Shown: positions 1-9,827, counted from the stretch's first letter. The stretch: DNA of 64,000 nt from Bacillota bacterium (GCA_023435705.1 JAEYRH010000016.1:496001-560000); one strand, 5' to 3'. Program-made: numbers and translations. Notes: generated by a model not told the origin, from the letters alone.

Positions 1-3000
1 TCCCTTCCGGATGCTTGCGATAGACTCCCGCGCGTTGCCGGCAATCAGCTCCAGCGCCTTGTCCACAGTTTTGTTGTCGTGCACACCTGATTTACGCGAT
101 GCGTTGAATCCGTAAAGCTCCGACTTGCCGCCGGCTGCATTGCGATCCATTGCAGCGATCACGGCGGTGTCATTCAGGCACCAGCCCCGCATCCGCAGCG
201 CTTTCCGGCGCTCCTGCTCCTCCTCATCGCCTTCCTCCACCCACGGGTCAATGAGCGGGAAGATGAACGCCCCAGCCGCCACCGCCGGCCTGCCGCCCAC
301 ACGGGCCCAGAGCTGCCGCAAGGCGTAAAGATAAAGCCACGTCTGCATATCGAGGCCGTTCACAGCATCGTGTACGTCGATGGTGGCGCGGCCGCTTTTG
401 TAATCGATCACGCGCAGGAAATCAGTCTCACCGGCCCGCCACACATCCATGCGGTCAATGCGGCCCTGCAGATAGCAATGGGAACCGTCGGGCATTTGAA
501 TCGCCGCCGGAGGAAAGCTGCCCTTGCCAAACCGCACCTCTTGCCCATATGGTACGAAATCACCACTCAAGAGCTGCCGGGCAAAGGTCGCCGCCGCCAC
601 GGTGCATGTGCGCTGCAAATTGCCACCCGTCCAGCTGAGCCGGGCAGAACCCTTGAGCAGGCCATACTGAAACTCGTCAGCCAGCCTGGCTGTCTCCCCC
701 ATCATCATCGTGGCCACTTGTCCTTCGTCCAGATTGCCAAGATCAAACCGGATGGCCTGCAACCGCTGGCTGAAGCGCTCCATCGCAGCATGCATGAAAA
801 GGCCGGCGTCAGCGCTCTCAACACCGTGCTGCCGCCATGGCTGGGGCACCAGCACATAATCCACGAAGTGCCGAAACGGGCAGTTCCAATAAGCTTCCAG
901 TTGGCTGGCCGACATGGCAGTGGCGTTGCCCAGTGCCAGGCCCGCAGCCGGAAGGTATTCACGCAGCGGCTCTCCCGCAACGCCTTGCATGAGCCCCATC
1001 AAACGGCTTCGGTAGTCAGGCTCAGACAGATACCAATGCATGGCGGGTAGCAGATCCCCGCCGGGTTCAGCGCCTTCCGCCGCCAACCGCAGCCTGAGCG
1101 GCAGCCTCGCAAATCCCGCTGCCGCAGTGGAGGGACGGGCAGCTAAATCGGAAGCATCCAGCACGTCACCGGGGTCAAGACTCAGCAGCTCGCGGATGCG
1201 CTCCACAATGCGGTCCGGCTTGACATCCCCCTGCTCGGGCCAGCTCACATAAAGGCCCGATGCGCCTTTGGCGATGGCCTGATAGAGCGCAAACCGCTGC
1301 TGCGATTCCTTGAGCGCGCTGCCACGGCCCACCTCCACGCCCAGCGCCGCCAATGCGTCAATGTCGCGGCCAGTCAAAATACCGCCGCTTTCCGGGGCCA
1401 CGGCGGACAGGCTGCCGTCGGAAGCGCCCAGGATCAGCATGTATTTCAACCCGCTGTATTTCGCCCGGCCAATGCTGCCCACCTGCACTTGATCCACACC
1501 GGTGGGCAAGATGCCCTCCTCCACGGCTTCCAAACCGCTTTGCAGGATAGCCCGGAAACCAGCGGCATCCAGCTCCTCGTCGCCAATGATCTCATCCATT
1601 TGGTCAATCAGGTCGATCACGGCATTCCACACCCGCTCGGTCACTGCGGCTTCCTCCAGAAGCCCCTCCCGCTTGAGCGATGCCGCCTGAGCGTCCAGCC
1701 GCTCGTCCAGCTTGTGATCGGCAAGCAGCCCATACAGCGCCTTGGCCCAACTGCTCCCCGGCGCCTTTTTGCCGCCTGCCCGCTTGACCAGCGCCTGTGC
1801 AAGCTCATAGATGGCTTTACGGCTTTTGTTGAGCTCCACAAGATCAAAGGTGTCCTGCCCCTTCTCCCAATCCCTGGCCCACATGCGGGCTCCGCGGGGG
1901 GCAAAGGCTGTGAGCCACACCTCCAACCGATCCGCCACCTCTGCACCCACGCCCGCAAAGCCGGTCTTGACCAACCTCAGCACATCGTCTGTGCGGTAAT
2001 CACGCTCAATCACGCGAATGAGCGACAGGAGGAACCGCACCGCCGGGTGGCCGATAATGGCCTTGCGGCTGTCGATGAAAACAGGGATGCCGTTTCGGGC
2101 GAACGCCCTGCTCACAATAGGCCCATAAGCGTTGAGGTCGCCGCACTGCACGGCCACCTCCCGCCAGCGCAGGCCCTCACGACGCACATGCTCCACAATC
2201 CAAACACCAGCGGCCTCGACCTCTTCCTCTGGGGATGAGGACTGACACAGTGTGACACCGCCCTCCGCCCGCTTTGGATCCGTTGGCCATGCAAACAGCG
2301 CCCGCTCCAAATGGGCCACATCCGGCGGCATGGCCCGCTGCCGCTCTCCGGCGCGCAGGTGTGTCCACTTGATGTCCGCCCCCAGCCCTTCCGCAATGGC
2401 GCTCAACCTTGAAATATTCCATTGTGCCGCCCTGAACAGGCCGGTGTCGGCGCTTTCAAAGCCGTCATAATCCAACGTCACTGTCACAGACTCCGCCAAC
2501 GCAAGCAGCTCGCCGATCATCCGGCAATGCTGTGGGGAGAGCGTGTCAAATCCGTCGAAATAGAAAGCGCAACCTCGGAGAAACTCGGCCCTGGCGATGG
2601 CATCAATGAAGCCATTGAACCGGTCCGCACTGTCTATAAAGCTACGGGCTTCCAGAACCGAACTATATTCCCGATAGATTGTGGCGATGTCTTTCGTCTT
2701 TGCCCTGAGCGCGCCCTTTGCCGCTTGGGATGCCGTGAGGAGCTCATCCGGCGCCACATCATAACGCTTCAGTTCGGCAATCAACCGCACCATACCCTGT
2801 GAAAAGCCCTGAAATGCCAGCACCGGCCGGAAGGCATCCAACTCACCCGCAACGCGCGATGCAGCCGCCCGCAGAGCCATCGCCAGGCCTGACTCGCCCA
2901 CAGCGGTGCGTCGGCTCTGCTCCACCTGGGCAAAGACCTCCTCAGCCAGGCGGGTGGGGCTGGTCACACGGGCTTGCAGAAAGCCCTTCTTGCCAAGAGC

Positions 3001-3153
3001 TGCCAGAAGTTCCTTCTCTGTTTGCAATGTGTATTGCTCCGGCACGACCACATAGACCGGCTTAGGGCCGGCCTCCATGTGGCGTTTGACCACATCATAC
3101 ACCCACGTGGACTTGCCGGAACCGGCCCGGCCGGCCACAAATCTGAGCAGCAT
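1..3153 (-). CDS. addB: ATP-dependent nuclease/helicase subunit AddB (3' end cut by window)
   Basis: About 1051 residues are visible and the frame is open at the left edge; AddB proteins are usually about 1150 residues, so roughly 100 C-terminal residues are missing. The N-terminus has a Walker A (GRAGSGKS), as in the AddB helicase-like half. Near the visible C-terminal end a CPFRHF motif supplies the first cysteine expected for the Fe-S cluster, and VIDYKSGR is the PD-(D/E)XK nuclease core; the last three cysteines would lie off the window. With AddA it resects double-strand breaks to Chi for RecA repair. The start was chosen at the second of two nearby ATGs because an AGGAGG at 3161-3166 is 7 nt from it but only 1 nt from the first. 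AddA is probably the next gene downstream, outside the window. Confidence 0.93.
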   Translation of the reverse strand, partial: MLLRFVAGRAGSGKSTWVYDVVKRHMEAGPKPVYVVVPEQYTLQTEKELLAALGKKGFLQARVTSPTRLAEEVFAQVEQSRRTAVGESGLAMALRAAASRVAGELDAFRPVLAFQGFSQGMVRLIAELKRYDVAPDELLTASQAAKGALRAKTKDIATIYREYSSVLEARSFIDSADRFNGFIDAIARAEFLRGCAFYFDGFDTLSPQHCRMIGELLALAESVTVTLDYDGFESADTGLFRAAQWNISRLSAIAEGLGADIKWTHLRAGERQRAMPPDVAHLERALFAWPTDPKRAEGGVTLCQSSSPEEEVEAAGVWIVEHVRREGLRWREVAVQCGDLNAYGPIVSRAFARNGIPVFIDSRKAIIGHPAVRFLLSLIRVIERDYRTDDVLRLVKTGFAGVGAEVADRLEVWLTAFAPRGARMWARDWEKGQDTFDLVELNKSRKAIYELAQALVKRAGGKKAPGSSWAKALYGLLADHKLDERLDAQAASLKREGLLEEAAVTERVWNAVIDLIDQMDEIIGDEELDAAGFRAILQSGLEAVEEGILPTGVDQVQVGSIGRAKYSGLKYMLILGASDGSLSAVAPESGGILTGRDIDALAALGVEVGRGSALKESQQRFALYQAIAKGASGLYVSWPEQGDVKPDRIVERIRELLSLDPGDVLDASDLAARPSTAAAGFARLPLRLRLAAEGAEPGGDLLPAMHWYLSEPDYRSRLMGLMQGVAGEPLREYLPAAGLALGNATAMSASQLEAYWNCPFRHFVDYVLVPQPWRQHGVESADAGLFMHAAMERFSQRLQAIRFDLGNLDEGQVATMMMGETARLADEFQYGLLKGSARLSWTGGNLQRTCTVAAATFARQLLSGDFVPYGQEVRFGKGSFPPAAIQMPDGSHCYLQGRIDRMDVWRAGETDFLRVIDYKSGRATIDVHDAVNGLDMQTWLYLYALRQLWARVGGRPAVAAGAFIFPLIDPWVEEGDEEEQERRKALRMRGWCLNDTAVIAAMDRNAAGGKSELYGFNASRKSGVHDNKTVDKALELIAGNARESIASIRKG

Positions 3154-3475
3154 CAGCATCCCTCCTGTCGGTGGGAATCAATGGATATATTGATTGTACT
3201 ATATCTGGTGTGCCAAATGCAGCAGGAATAACAAGAATTTGACAGAATGCCCTATTCTTGTGGAAATGGCAAATATCTGCGGGCCGCATAAACTCCCTCC
3301 ACTGCCTTCGGCAGCACCTCCCTCATTTACCCCCACCGCCTTCGGCGGTGTCACCCCTTAGAGGGGTGATATAGAGGGAGGCAAGGAGATCTCCGAAAAT
3401 GGTATACTTGTCCCCCTCTTGAGGGGGATGTCACAATATCACAGCGTTATGCTGCGATATTGATGACAGGTGGAG
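3154..3475. other. Intergenic stretch between addB and manA, mostly repeat DNA
   Basis: No gene is visible. The first 130 bases are AT-rich and presumably hold the addB promoter, which I could not place with confidence. From about 3290 on the DNA is made of small GC-rich palindromes (for example CACCGCCTTCGGCGGTG and CACCCCTTAGAGGGGTG) and runs into the dispersed repeat listed separately. Confidence 0.7.
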
Positions 3476-3478
3476 TTA
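3374..3478 (+). repeat. Dispersed palindromic repeat, copy A
   Basis: Shares ordered blocks with a copy in the opposite orientation at 22066-22146: GAGGGAGGCAAG, then CTTGTCCCCCTCTTGAGG followed by GGGATGTC, then ACAGG(T/G)GGAGTTAC. Between the last two blocks copy A has a longer hairpin (ACAATATC...GATATTG) where copy B has a short GCGAAGC one. The manA stop codon (complement of 3476-3478) lies inside the terminal GGAGTTAC block. The element resembles the small palindromic gene-edge repeats seen in many Clostridia, but I cannot assign it to a named family. Confidence 0.75.
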
Positions 3479-4435
3479 CCTAACATACGACTTCAACAGC
3501 ACCAACCTGCCATCTAGCTCCACAGCCCCGGCAGCCGCTGGGCTTACGAAGGTGTCGCCGAGAGCGACGTCAAAGCATTTCGCGCCATCTTTCCAGACTG
3601 AACCGCTGCCATCAATGGCTGTGTAGGCGGCAAAACCATGATGGCCGTGATCAACAAATGGCCCGGTGACCTCCAGCTTTTCCAGCGTGAAATGGGGATT
3701 ACCAATATATCGGGTACGGACACAATTGCTCTCACATGTCACAGTTCCTGTCACAGGACCATAGCCTGGATAAGCCCTCACTACTCGAAGAGCCTCATCA
3801 ATATGCAGCTCACGGGGCTTGCCGGTGGCGGCATCCACCCTGCCCCAGTCATAGAGCCGGTAGGTCGTATCCGAATTCTGCTGCACCTCATAGGCCACGA
3901 TACCCGCCGTGAGCGCGTGCACCATACCGGCGGGGATATCCAGCACATCGCCTGGCTTCACGGCAAGCCTGTGCAATTTGCTTTCTATTACGCCAGCCTG
4001 CGCCGCAGCAGCGAATTCCTCCACTGTGCCTTCTATGCCATAGATGAGCTCGGCTCTCTCCGGGCAGGCCAGCACCACCCAGGCCTCGGCCTTGCCGGCT
4101 TCGCCGGGGCGGCAGTTGTCGTCACCGGGGTGCACCTGCACGGATAGATTACCCGAGGCACCCAACAGCTTGATCAGAAGCGGAAACTTTTCATAAGAAG
4201 CTGCACCATAAAAGCTTTCGCCTTTCGCGTAATCACCAAACGGCATGCAAGCATCAGACACGGTCGCAATCAATGACTGGCCCTTTGGGTGCGCTGAGAC
4301 TTCCCAGCTTTCGCCAATGTCATCGGAAGGGATATTCTTGCCCAAAGTATCGCGCAGTTGTGTACCTCCCCAAATGTAAGAAAAGTACTTCGGAACAAGC
4401 TTCACCGGAACATTGTGCATCGCGACAGACCGCAT
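3476..4435 (-). CDS. manA: Mannose-6-phosphate isomerase, class I type
   Basis: Interconverts mannose-6-phosphate and fructose-6-phosphate in the cytosol. The 319-residue protein fits the short bacterial type I cupin form. Expected zinc-site segments are present: VQVHPGDDN (Gln and His ligands), GKAEAWVVL (Glu ligand) and GMVHALTAG (His ligand). The start is the ATG preceded by GAGGTG at a 6-nt spacing; a GTG nine bases upstream overlaps that ribosome-binding site and is less likely. The gene is divergent from the acyltransferase at 4564 and shows no operon partner, so whether it serves mannose catabolism or GDP-mannose supply is not visible here. Confidence 0.92.
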   Translation of the reverse strand: MRSVAMHNVPVKLVPKYFSYIWGGTQLRDTLGKNIPSDDIGESWEVSAHPKGQSLIATVSDACMPFGDYAKGESFYGAASYEKFPLLIKLLGASGNLSVQVHPGDDNCRPGEAGKAEAWVVLACPERAELIYGIEGTVEEFAAAAQAGVIESKLHRLAVKPGDVLDIPAGMVHALTAGIVAYEVQQNSDTTYRLYDWGRVDAATGKPRELHIDEALRVVRAYPGYGPVTGTVTCESNCVRTRYIGNPHFTLEKLEVTGPFVDHGHHGFAAYTAIDGSGSVWKDGAKCFDVALGDTFVSPAAAGAVELDGRLVLLKSYVR

Positions 4436-4563
4436 TGCGCTCACCTCAGTGACATGTTACATCATTTGCCCGTTATTTGGTAGGATCAGCAGGCTCAATA
4501 TGCCAAGAACAAACGGAAGGAATCTTTCTGGATTCCTTGTTGAAACTATCTGCGGTTGATATA

Positions 4564-5721
4564 ATGATGCATGGATTATACTATCCGGAGTCATGTATGG
4601 AACACTGCAATTTCCTGTCCGAACAGACGCTGCAATACTGGCTTGTGAGGATTGGCGCACGCGAAGACATGTCAGAAGTGCTTTTTGATACAGCGCGGAA
4701 CATAGCGGCGGACCACCGCCTGAAGGATCTTTTTCTGACTGAGCAGCGGCTGCACGGTGAACAGAATCAATGGCACCGGTCCTGGGACCCTCTTCCGATG
4801 GATGAGGTTGTTTCCCAGGCATTGCCCGAACCATCGCAGTTTTATTATCTGTCGTATTTGAGCGCGCTTCCATGGACTCTCCGGCGGTATCAGGAGATGG
4901 GCATTCCGGAGCAGGTATATGATCACACGATGGCTCAACTGCCTTTTATGTTTTTGGAGAAGCACGACGCAACAGGCCGATGGGTTTATACGGGGTTTGG
5001 TTGGATCTGGCGCCACCTGAGCACCGAATTGTTTCGCCTGGGCCGCATGCAGTATATGGCAATCCAGTATCCCAGGGCGGAGCGTCTATTTCGCCACAAA
5101 GACGGCGAAGAGTTTGTCATGCTCTGCGATCCGGATCTGGACTTGCGTGAGGATGGTTGGGCCAATGGGGCCGGTGGTCGCTTTGATACGCCATGGAGAG
5201 GTGTGTTTACTGAAACTGCGGATGCCTGGGCCGGCAACCCGCTGCATCGGGAAGGTTATGTCTTGAAGGATGTAGTGACGTTGCCAAAAAGCCAGTGGGA
5301 GCTTGTCCTTGAGAAAGGCGACTGGGTGCTTGACCTGCATATCCCAAAGGATGGCTCGTTCACACCGGATGAATGCAAAGCCTCCATTGCCATGGCAGAG
5401 CAGTTTTACCAAACCCACTTCCCCCGGATTCACCTAAAAGGCCTTTATTGCCACACATGGCTTTTTACAGCCCAATTAAAGGAGTTTTTGCCGGCCGGCA
5501 GCAATATTCTGGCTTTTCAGGACGAGTTTTACCGCATGCCGACGGCAGGCAGCATGAGCTTTTTGTGGAGCTTCGTCTTTGGCGAAGGCTATACTCGTGA
5601 ATCCGCACCGCGAGATACAACGCTACGCCGCAGCGTGCTGGACCATCTGGATCGCGGCGGTGAGATCTTTGATTTGTGCGGCATCACGCTGCGGGATTCC
5701 GACCGTTGGGGAAAAGCATAG
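4564..5721 (+). CDS. GNAT-like acyltransferase-domain protein (NAT_N/GNAT_C type)
   Basis: About 385 residues. The C-terminal third matches what I remember of the GNAT-like C-terminal domain: LDLHIPKDG, then CKASIAMAEQFY, then CHTWLFTAQLKEFLPAGSNI, where the CxxWLL...SNI pattern is typical. The N-terminal part is helical and corresponds to the companion N-acyltransferase N-terminal domain. No substrate is known for this family, so the exact reaction is not inferred. The start is uncertain: the frame is open from a TTG at 4477, but the ATG pair at 4564/4567 is the first conventional start and neither has a strong ribosome-binding site. It is followed after 90 bp by an MFS transporter on the same strand and may be co-transcribed with it. 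Confidence 0.7.
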   Translation: MMHGLYYPESCMEHCNFLSEQTLQYWLVRIGAREDMSEVLFDTARNIAADHRLKDLFLTEQRLHGEQNQWHRSWDPLPMDEVVSQALPEPSQFYYLSYLSALPWTLRRYQEMGIPEQVYDHTMAQLPFMFLEKHDATGRWVYTGFGWIWRHLSTELFRLGRMQYMAIQYPRAERLFRHKDGEEFVMLCDPDLDLREDGWANGAGGRFDTPWRGVFTETADAWAGNPLHREGYVLKDVVTLPKSQWELVLEKGDWVLDLHIPKDGSFTPDECKASIAMAEQFYQTHFPRIHLKGLYCHTWLFTAQLKEFLPAGSNILAFQDEFYRMPTAGSMSFLWSFVFGEGYTRESAPRDTTLRRSVLDHLDRGGEIFDLCGITLRDSDRWGKA

Positions 5722-5811
5722 AAGCATGATGAGGGCTCAAGCCGATTGAGTAAATGCAACAATTGAGTTCATGGATATCGCCATTGATCCGGATGTTTTG
5801 AGGTGTCTCTT

Positions 5812-7188
5812 GTGAAAAAACGCATGTCCAACCCTCTAAGGTCCCTATATGACCAAAATGGGATCTCTGACCCAAGGTTGAGGCGGGATCTCAATCTGTT
5901 CATATATGCCATTGCTCTCGGCTCAGTTTTTTTCTCTGTCTCCGGTGGCGCGCCGTTCACCGGCTTTGCCAGCGCGTTGGGCACCAACGACCTGCAATTC
6001 AGCATCCTGATGGCTGTGCCAGTCGCTGTGAGCTTTCTTCAGTTTTTTGCATCCTGGCTCATGGAGCGGACCAAAAAACGAAAACCCATGTTTGTCATCG
6101 CCGGTATTATTCAGAGAGCACTGTGGATACCGGTAGCCCTGGTGCCTTTGTTTGTCCCGATGGACAAGCCAGTTCTTCGGTTATGGGTTGTGATTGGGCT
6201 GATCTCCATATCCTCCGTGGCAAACATGTTCATGAACGTGTCTTTCTTCTCCTGGCTCGGAGATATCGTCCCAATCCACATCCGTGGTCGCTATCTGGGC
6301 TTGCGTCAAAGCATTCAGATGGCCTCAGGCCTTGTCGCAGCTTTGCTGGCCAGCATGATGCTGGATTTACTCCCGGGTTTAACTGGCTACGCGATCGTAT
6401 TCGGCGCGGTATCCCTGTTCGGTGTTGCAGATATTGCGATGTTTATCTGGATTCGCGACCCGCCGATGCACGTCATGGAGCATGAGCCGCTGTTCAAGTC
6501 TTTCTCCAATGTGCTCAAAAACAAGGGGTTTCTGCTGTATTTGCTGTTTTGGACAGCCTGGATGTTTGCCTGGAACCTGCCAGGCCCATTCTACAACAAA
6601 TATAACATGGACCAATTGGGGCTCTCCCTCTCCATGACGACACTGACTGGCCAGGTGGCTTATGGCGTGATGGCTGTGCTGTTTGTGCAGTGGTGGGGCC
6701 GGCAGTTGGACAAGCATGGCCATTTCTGGGTGCTCTGGCGCTGCGGGCTGGTCCTCTGCGCGTTGCCTTTGGTCTGGGTTTTCGCGGTGCCCGGGTCTTT
6801 CTGGCCCATGCTCGTGTTTTCACTGACAATCGGTGTTTTCTTCAGCGGCGTGGATCTGACTCAGGTGCAAATGCTGGTCACGGTGACGCCACAGCGCAAC
6901 CGCAGCATGTATGTGGCGATGTATATGGTGATCACATCAACCGTGGGCATGTCTTTGGCAAATCTGGTTGGCGGAAAGTTGCTCAGCATGCTGGGAGAAA
7001 TAAGCTTCACATTCTGGGGTGTGCATTTCGACCGCTACAAGCTGCTTTTCGCCGGAGCCTGCATACTACGGCTGCTCATCGTATTATTCCTTTTGCCAGC
7101 CATCGCGCATTTGAAACAAGGCAAAAAGGAGAACAATGAAACAAACAGTGAAGGGGTTGATTCGAATGCCGGAAAAGAAACTGCCTGA
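5812..7188 (+). CDS. Major facilitator superfamily transporter
   Basis: About 458 residues with roughly twelve hydrophobic segments and a hydrophilic Lys/Asn/Glu-rich tail, so an inner-membrane secondary transporter. The segment IRGRYLGLRQSIQMASG in the first half is the MFS loop commonly seen in Bacillota permeases of this type, and a positively charged MERTKKRKP loop follows transmembrane segment 2. The GTG at 5812 is chosen because GAGGTG lies 7 nt upstream; a GTG at 5803 overlaps that site. The last 53 bases overlap the start of pepF, which suggests coupled translation. The substrate cannot be told from the sequence; neighbouring pepF makes a peptide or amino-acid product possible but this is only inference. 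Confidence 0.85.
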   Translation: MKKRMSNPLRSLYDQNGISDPRLRRDLNLFIYAIALGSVFFSVSGGAPFTGFASALGTNDLQFSILMAVPVAVSFLQFFASWLMERTKKRKPMFVIAGIIQRALWIPVALVPLFVPMDKPVLRLWVVIGLISISSVANMFMNVSFFSWLGDIVPIHIRGRYLGLRQSIQMASGLVAALLASMMLDLLPGLTGYAIVFGAVSLFGVADIAMFIWIRDPPMHVMEHEPLFKSFSNVLKNKGFLLYLLFWTAWMFAWNLPGPFYNKYNMDQLGLSLSMTTLTGQVAYGVMAVLFVQWWGRQLDKHGHFWVLWRCGLVLCALPLVWVFAVPGSFWPMLVFSLTIGVFFSGVDLTQVQMLVTVTPQRNRSMYVAMYMVITSTVGMSLANLVGGKLLSMLGEISFTFWGVHFDRYKLLFAGACILRLLIVLFLLPAIAHLKQGKKENNETNSEGVDSNAGKETA

Positions 7189-8968
7189 TCGCCAATCCGC
7201 AGACAGGAAATGGCAATGGAGGCTTGAGGATCTGTATCGCACCAACGAGGAATGGGAAACGGACTACAGGCTCGCCGACGACACCATGCCAAAGGTAGCT
7301 GCCTGGGAGGGCCGCTTGGGCGAATCTGCCGCGGCGCTTCTGCAGGCGCTGGAAGAAATCGCTTCTATTTCACTGATCGTGGAGCGGCTCTATTGCTATA
7401 CCCATATGCGCCGTGATGAAGACAATGGCATGAGCCTTTACCAGGGCATGACCGACCGGGCCGGAGCCCTTGGCGTGCGGCTCTCCAGCGCGCTCTCCTT
7501 CTTTGACCCCGAGCTGCTGGCAGTTGATCCCCAACGTCTGGAGAGCTTTTTTCAAGCGGAACCAGGCTTGGCCGTGCACCGGCACAATATTGATCTGGTG
7601 ACCCGACGCCGTGAGCACACCCTTTCGCAGGCGGAAGAGAAACTGCTGGCAATGGCCGGAGAGGTGTTGCAGGGCGCCGGCACTGTCTACACGATGTTCA
7701 ACAACGCGGACCTCAAATTCCCCACGATCAAGGGCGAGGATGGAGAAGATGTCCAGATCACCCATGGGCGCTACATCCCGCTGATGGAAAGCCGCGACCG
7801 CGACGTGAGGAAGGCTGCCTTCCAGGGCCTTTACTCCACATACGGCAGTTTTAAAAACACCGTCGCGGCCACGCTTTCAGCCAGTGTCAAGGCAGAGTGG
7901 TTTGAGTCCAGGGCGCGGAAATTCAACTCGTCGCTGGAGGCTTCGCTTTTTTCCGATGCAGTACCAGTTGAGGTATATGACAGCCTGATCGCCGCGGTGC
8001 GGGCCCACCTGCCCTCTTTGCACCGCTACATGCGCCTGCGTAAAAAGGCACTCAAGCTGGATGAGCTGCACATGTATGACCTCTATGTGCCCATCGTGCA
8101 CGATGTGGAAATGACAGTGGGCTATGAGCAGGCATGCGCGATGGTCGCCGCAGGACTGTCACCGCTGGGCAAAGACTATGTGGACGCGATGAAGGGCGGC
8201 ATGGGCGCAGGCTGGGTGGATGTGTATGAAAACCAGGGCAAGACCGCCGGTGCCTATTCCTGGGGCGTATGGGGCACCCACCCCTATGTGCTGCTCAATT
8301 GGAACGACACGCTGGACAATGCTTTCACACTGGCCCACGAGTTTGGCCATGCGATGCACAGCTATTACTCCGACAGGCAGCCCTATGTGATCGCGCAATA
8401 CCCGATCCTGCTGGCGGAAGTGGCATCCACCTGCAACGAAGCGCTGTTTATGGACCATATGCTCAAGAGCACCTCCGACAAGGGGCAGCGGATGTTTCTG
8501 CTGAACCAAACGCTGGAGCAGGTGCGCACCACGGTGATCCGTCAGGTGATGTTTGCAGAGTTTGAGAAAATCATCCACGGCATGGCCGCCAAGGATGAGC
8601 CGCTGACTCCCGAATCCATCTGCGCGGTTTACCACCAGCTCAATGTGGACTACTACGGCCCCGATATGGTGGTGGATGAGGAGATTGACATGGAGTGGGC
8701 CCGCATCTCCCACTTCTACCGAAGCTTCTATGTGTATAAATATGCCACCGGTTATGCCAGCGCCATCGCATTGGCCGAGCGCATTCTGGCCGATGGCGTG
8801 GAAGCACGAGACCGCTATCTGCGGTTCCTGGGCAGCGGCGGCAGGGATTATCCTTTGAACCTGCTGCGGGAAGCGGGGGTGGATCTGACAAAGCCTGACG
8901 CCGTGGAAGCCTGCCTCAAGAAGTTTGGAATGGCCGTTGCTGAAATGGAAGGGCTTCTTATGGTATAA
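7136..8968 (+). CDS. pepF: Oligoendopeptidase F (M3 family metallopeptidase)
   Basis: A cytosolic zinc peptidase that degrades oligopeptides. At 610 residues it is full length for PepF. The M3 zinc site is clear: AHEFGHAMHSYY holds HExxH-like HEFGH, and the third ligand lies in LLAEVASTCNE. The N-terminal helical domain, including WRLEDLYRTNEEW, is typical of the family. The start at 7136 has AGGAG 7 nt upstream and lies inside the end of the MFS gene; an internal ATG at 7166 would avoid most of the overlap but has a poorer site. A TIM-barrel gene follows after 32 bp. Confidence 0.95.
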   Translation: MKQTVKGLIRMPEKKLPDRQSADRKWQWRLEDLYRTNEEWETDYRLADDTMPKVAAWEGRLGESAAALLQALEEIASISLIVERLYCYTHMRRDEDNGMSLYQGMTDRAGALGVRLSSALSFFDPELLAVDPQRLESFFQAEPGLAVHRHNIDLVTRRREHTLSQAEEKLLAMAGEVLQGAGTVYTMFNNADLKFPTIKGEDGEDVQITHGRYIPLMESRDRDVRKAAFQGLYSTYGSFKNTVAATLSASVKAEWFESRARKFNSSLEASLFSDAVPVEVYDSLIAAVRAHLPSLHRYMRLRKKALKLDELHMYDLYVPIVHDVEMTVGYEQACAMVAAGLSPLGKDYVDAMKGGMGAGWVDVYENQGKTAGAYSWGVWGTHPYVLLNWNDTLDNAFTLAHEFGHAMHSYYSDRQPYVIAQYPILLAEVASTCNEALFMDHMLKSTSDKGQRMFLLNQTLEQVRTTVIRQVMFAEFEKIIHGMAAKDEPLTPESICAVYHQLNVDYYGPDMVVDEEIDMEWARISHFYRSFYVYKYATGYASAIALAERILADGVEARDRYLRFLGSGGRDYPLNLLREAGVDLTKPDAVEACLKKFGMAVAEMEGLLMV

Positions 8969-9000
8969 TGTGGATATGCCACTGTAAAGGAGATTGAAAG

Positions 9001-9807
9001 ATGAAGCTTGCATTCTCAACGCTTGGCTGCCCTGAGTGGGGATGGGATGATGTGTTGTCCGCTGCTTCTGACCTTGGCTATGATGGGGTGGAAATCCGCG
9101 GGCTCAGCAACGAATTGTACTCTCCGTCCATTTCGGAATTTTCACACCGCCACATCGGCCAGACGAAAGACAGGCTTGCCAAGCTGGGTCTGGAGATCCC
9201 TTGCCTTGCATCGGCCTGTGTGTTTGGAGCGGAGTCCGGTTATCAATCGGCGCTGGCGGAAGGGCGCGCATATATAGACACTGCAAAGGCTGTTGGCGCT
9301 CAGTTTGTGCGTGTGATGTGCGAGGGCACGGCAGCTCCGGAAAAAAATGTGGATACTTCCCTGGTCAAGAAGGCGCTCTGTGAGCTTGGCAATTATGCCG
9401 CTCCCCGTGGCGTAACTGTGTTGCTGGAAACCAACGGTTGGTATGCAGACAGCCGCAGGCTTGCGCAGCTATATTCTGAAATTGAGGAGCCCGGGCTTGG
9501 CCTACTCTGGGATGTGCACCATCCGTATCGATTCTTTGGCGAAAAGCCCGCCGAGACACTGGCCCGCATCGGCAAATGGGTGCGCTACATCCATATCAAG
9601 GATTCGGTGATTGAAGATGGACGGGTTCGCTATCGCATGCTTGGTGAAGGCAATTTGCCAATAAAAGACTTCATATCCGCCCTTGATGACATCGGCTATG
9701 ATGGATGGTATACTCTTGAGTGGATCCGGCGATGGGATATGTCACTGGAAGAACCAGGCATCGCGTTTGCACATTATATCGACTATATGCGTGGGTTGAA
9801 AAAATAG
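9001..9807 (+). CDS. Sugar phosphate isomerase/epimerase family protein (AP-endonuclease-2-like TIM barrel)
   Basis: The 268-residue protein begins MKLAFSTLGCPEW and has the strand-end motifs of xylose-isomerase-like TIM barrels: DGVEIRG, a glutamate in LLETNGWY, GLLWDVHHP, YIHIKDS and YTLEWIRRW. These supply the Glu/Asp/His metal site of the epimerase family. Substrates vary widely across relatives (ketoses, inosose, hydroxypyruvate), so I do not assign one. AAAGGAG precedes the ATG at good spacing. The gene follows pepF by 32 bp and precedes a lipoprotein gene by 20 bp, so it may share their transcript; a terminator follows the lipoprotein gene. Confidence 0.85.
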   Translation: MKLAFSTLGCPEWGWDDVLSAASDLGYDGVEIRGLSNELYSPSISEFSHRHIGQTKDRLAKLGLEIPCLASACVFGAESGYQSALAEGRAYIDTAKAVGAQFVRVMCEGTAAPEKNVDTSLVKKALCELGNYAAPRGVTVLLETNGWYADSRRLAQLYSEIEEPGLGLLWDVHHPYRFFGEKPAETLARIGKWVRYIHIKDSVIEDGRVRYRMLGEGNLPIKDFISALDDIGYDGWYTLEWIRRWDMSLEEPGIAFAHYIDYMRGLKK

Positions 9808-9827
9808 CATCACTGAGGAGAAGATAT

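Noticed and set aside
370..2800. Several long + strand open frames opposite addB
   Set aside because: They are antisense shadows of the clear AddB frame, with no family motifs and no ribosome-binding sites.
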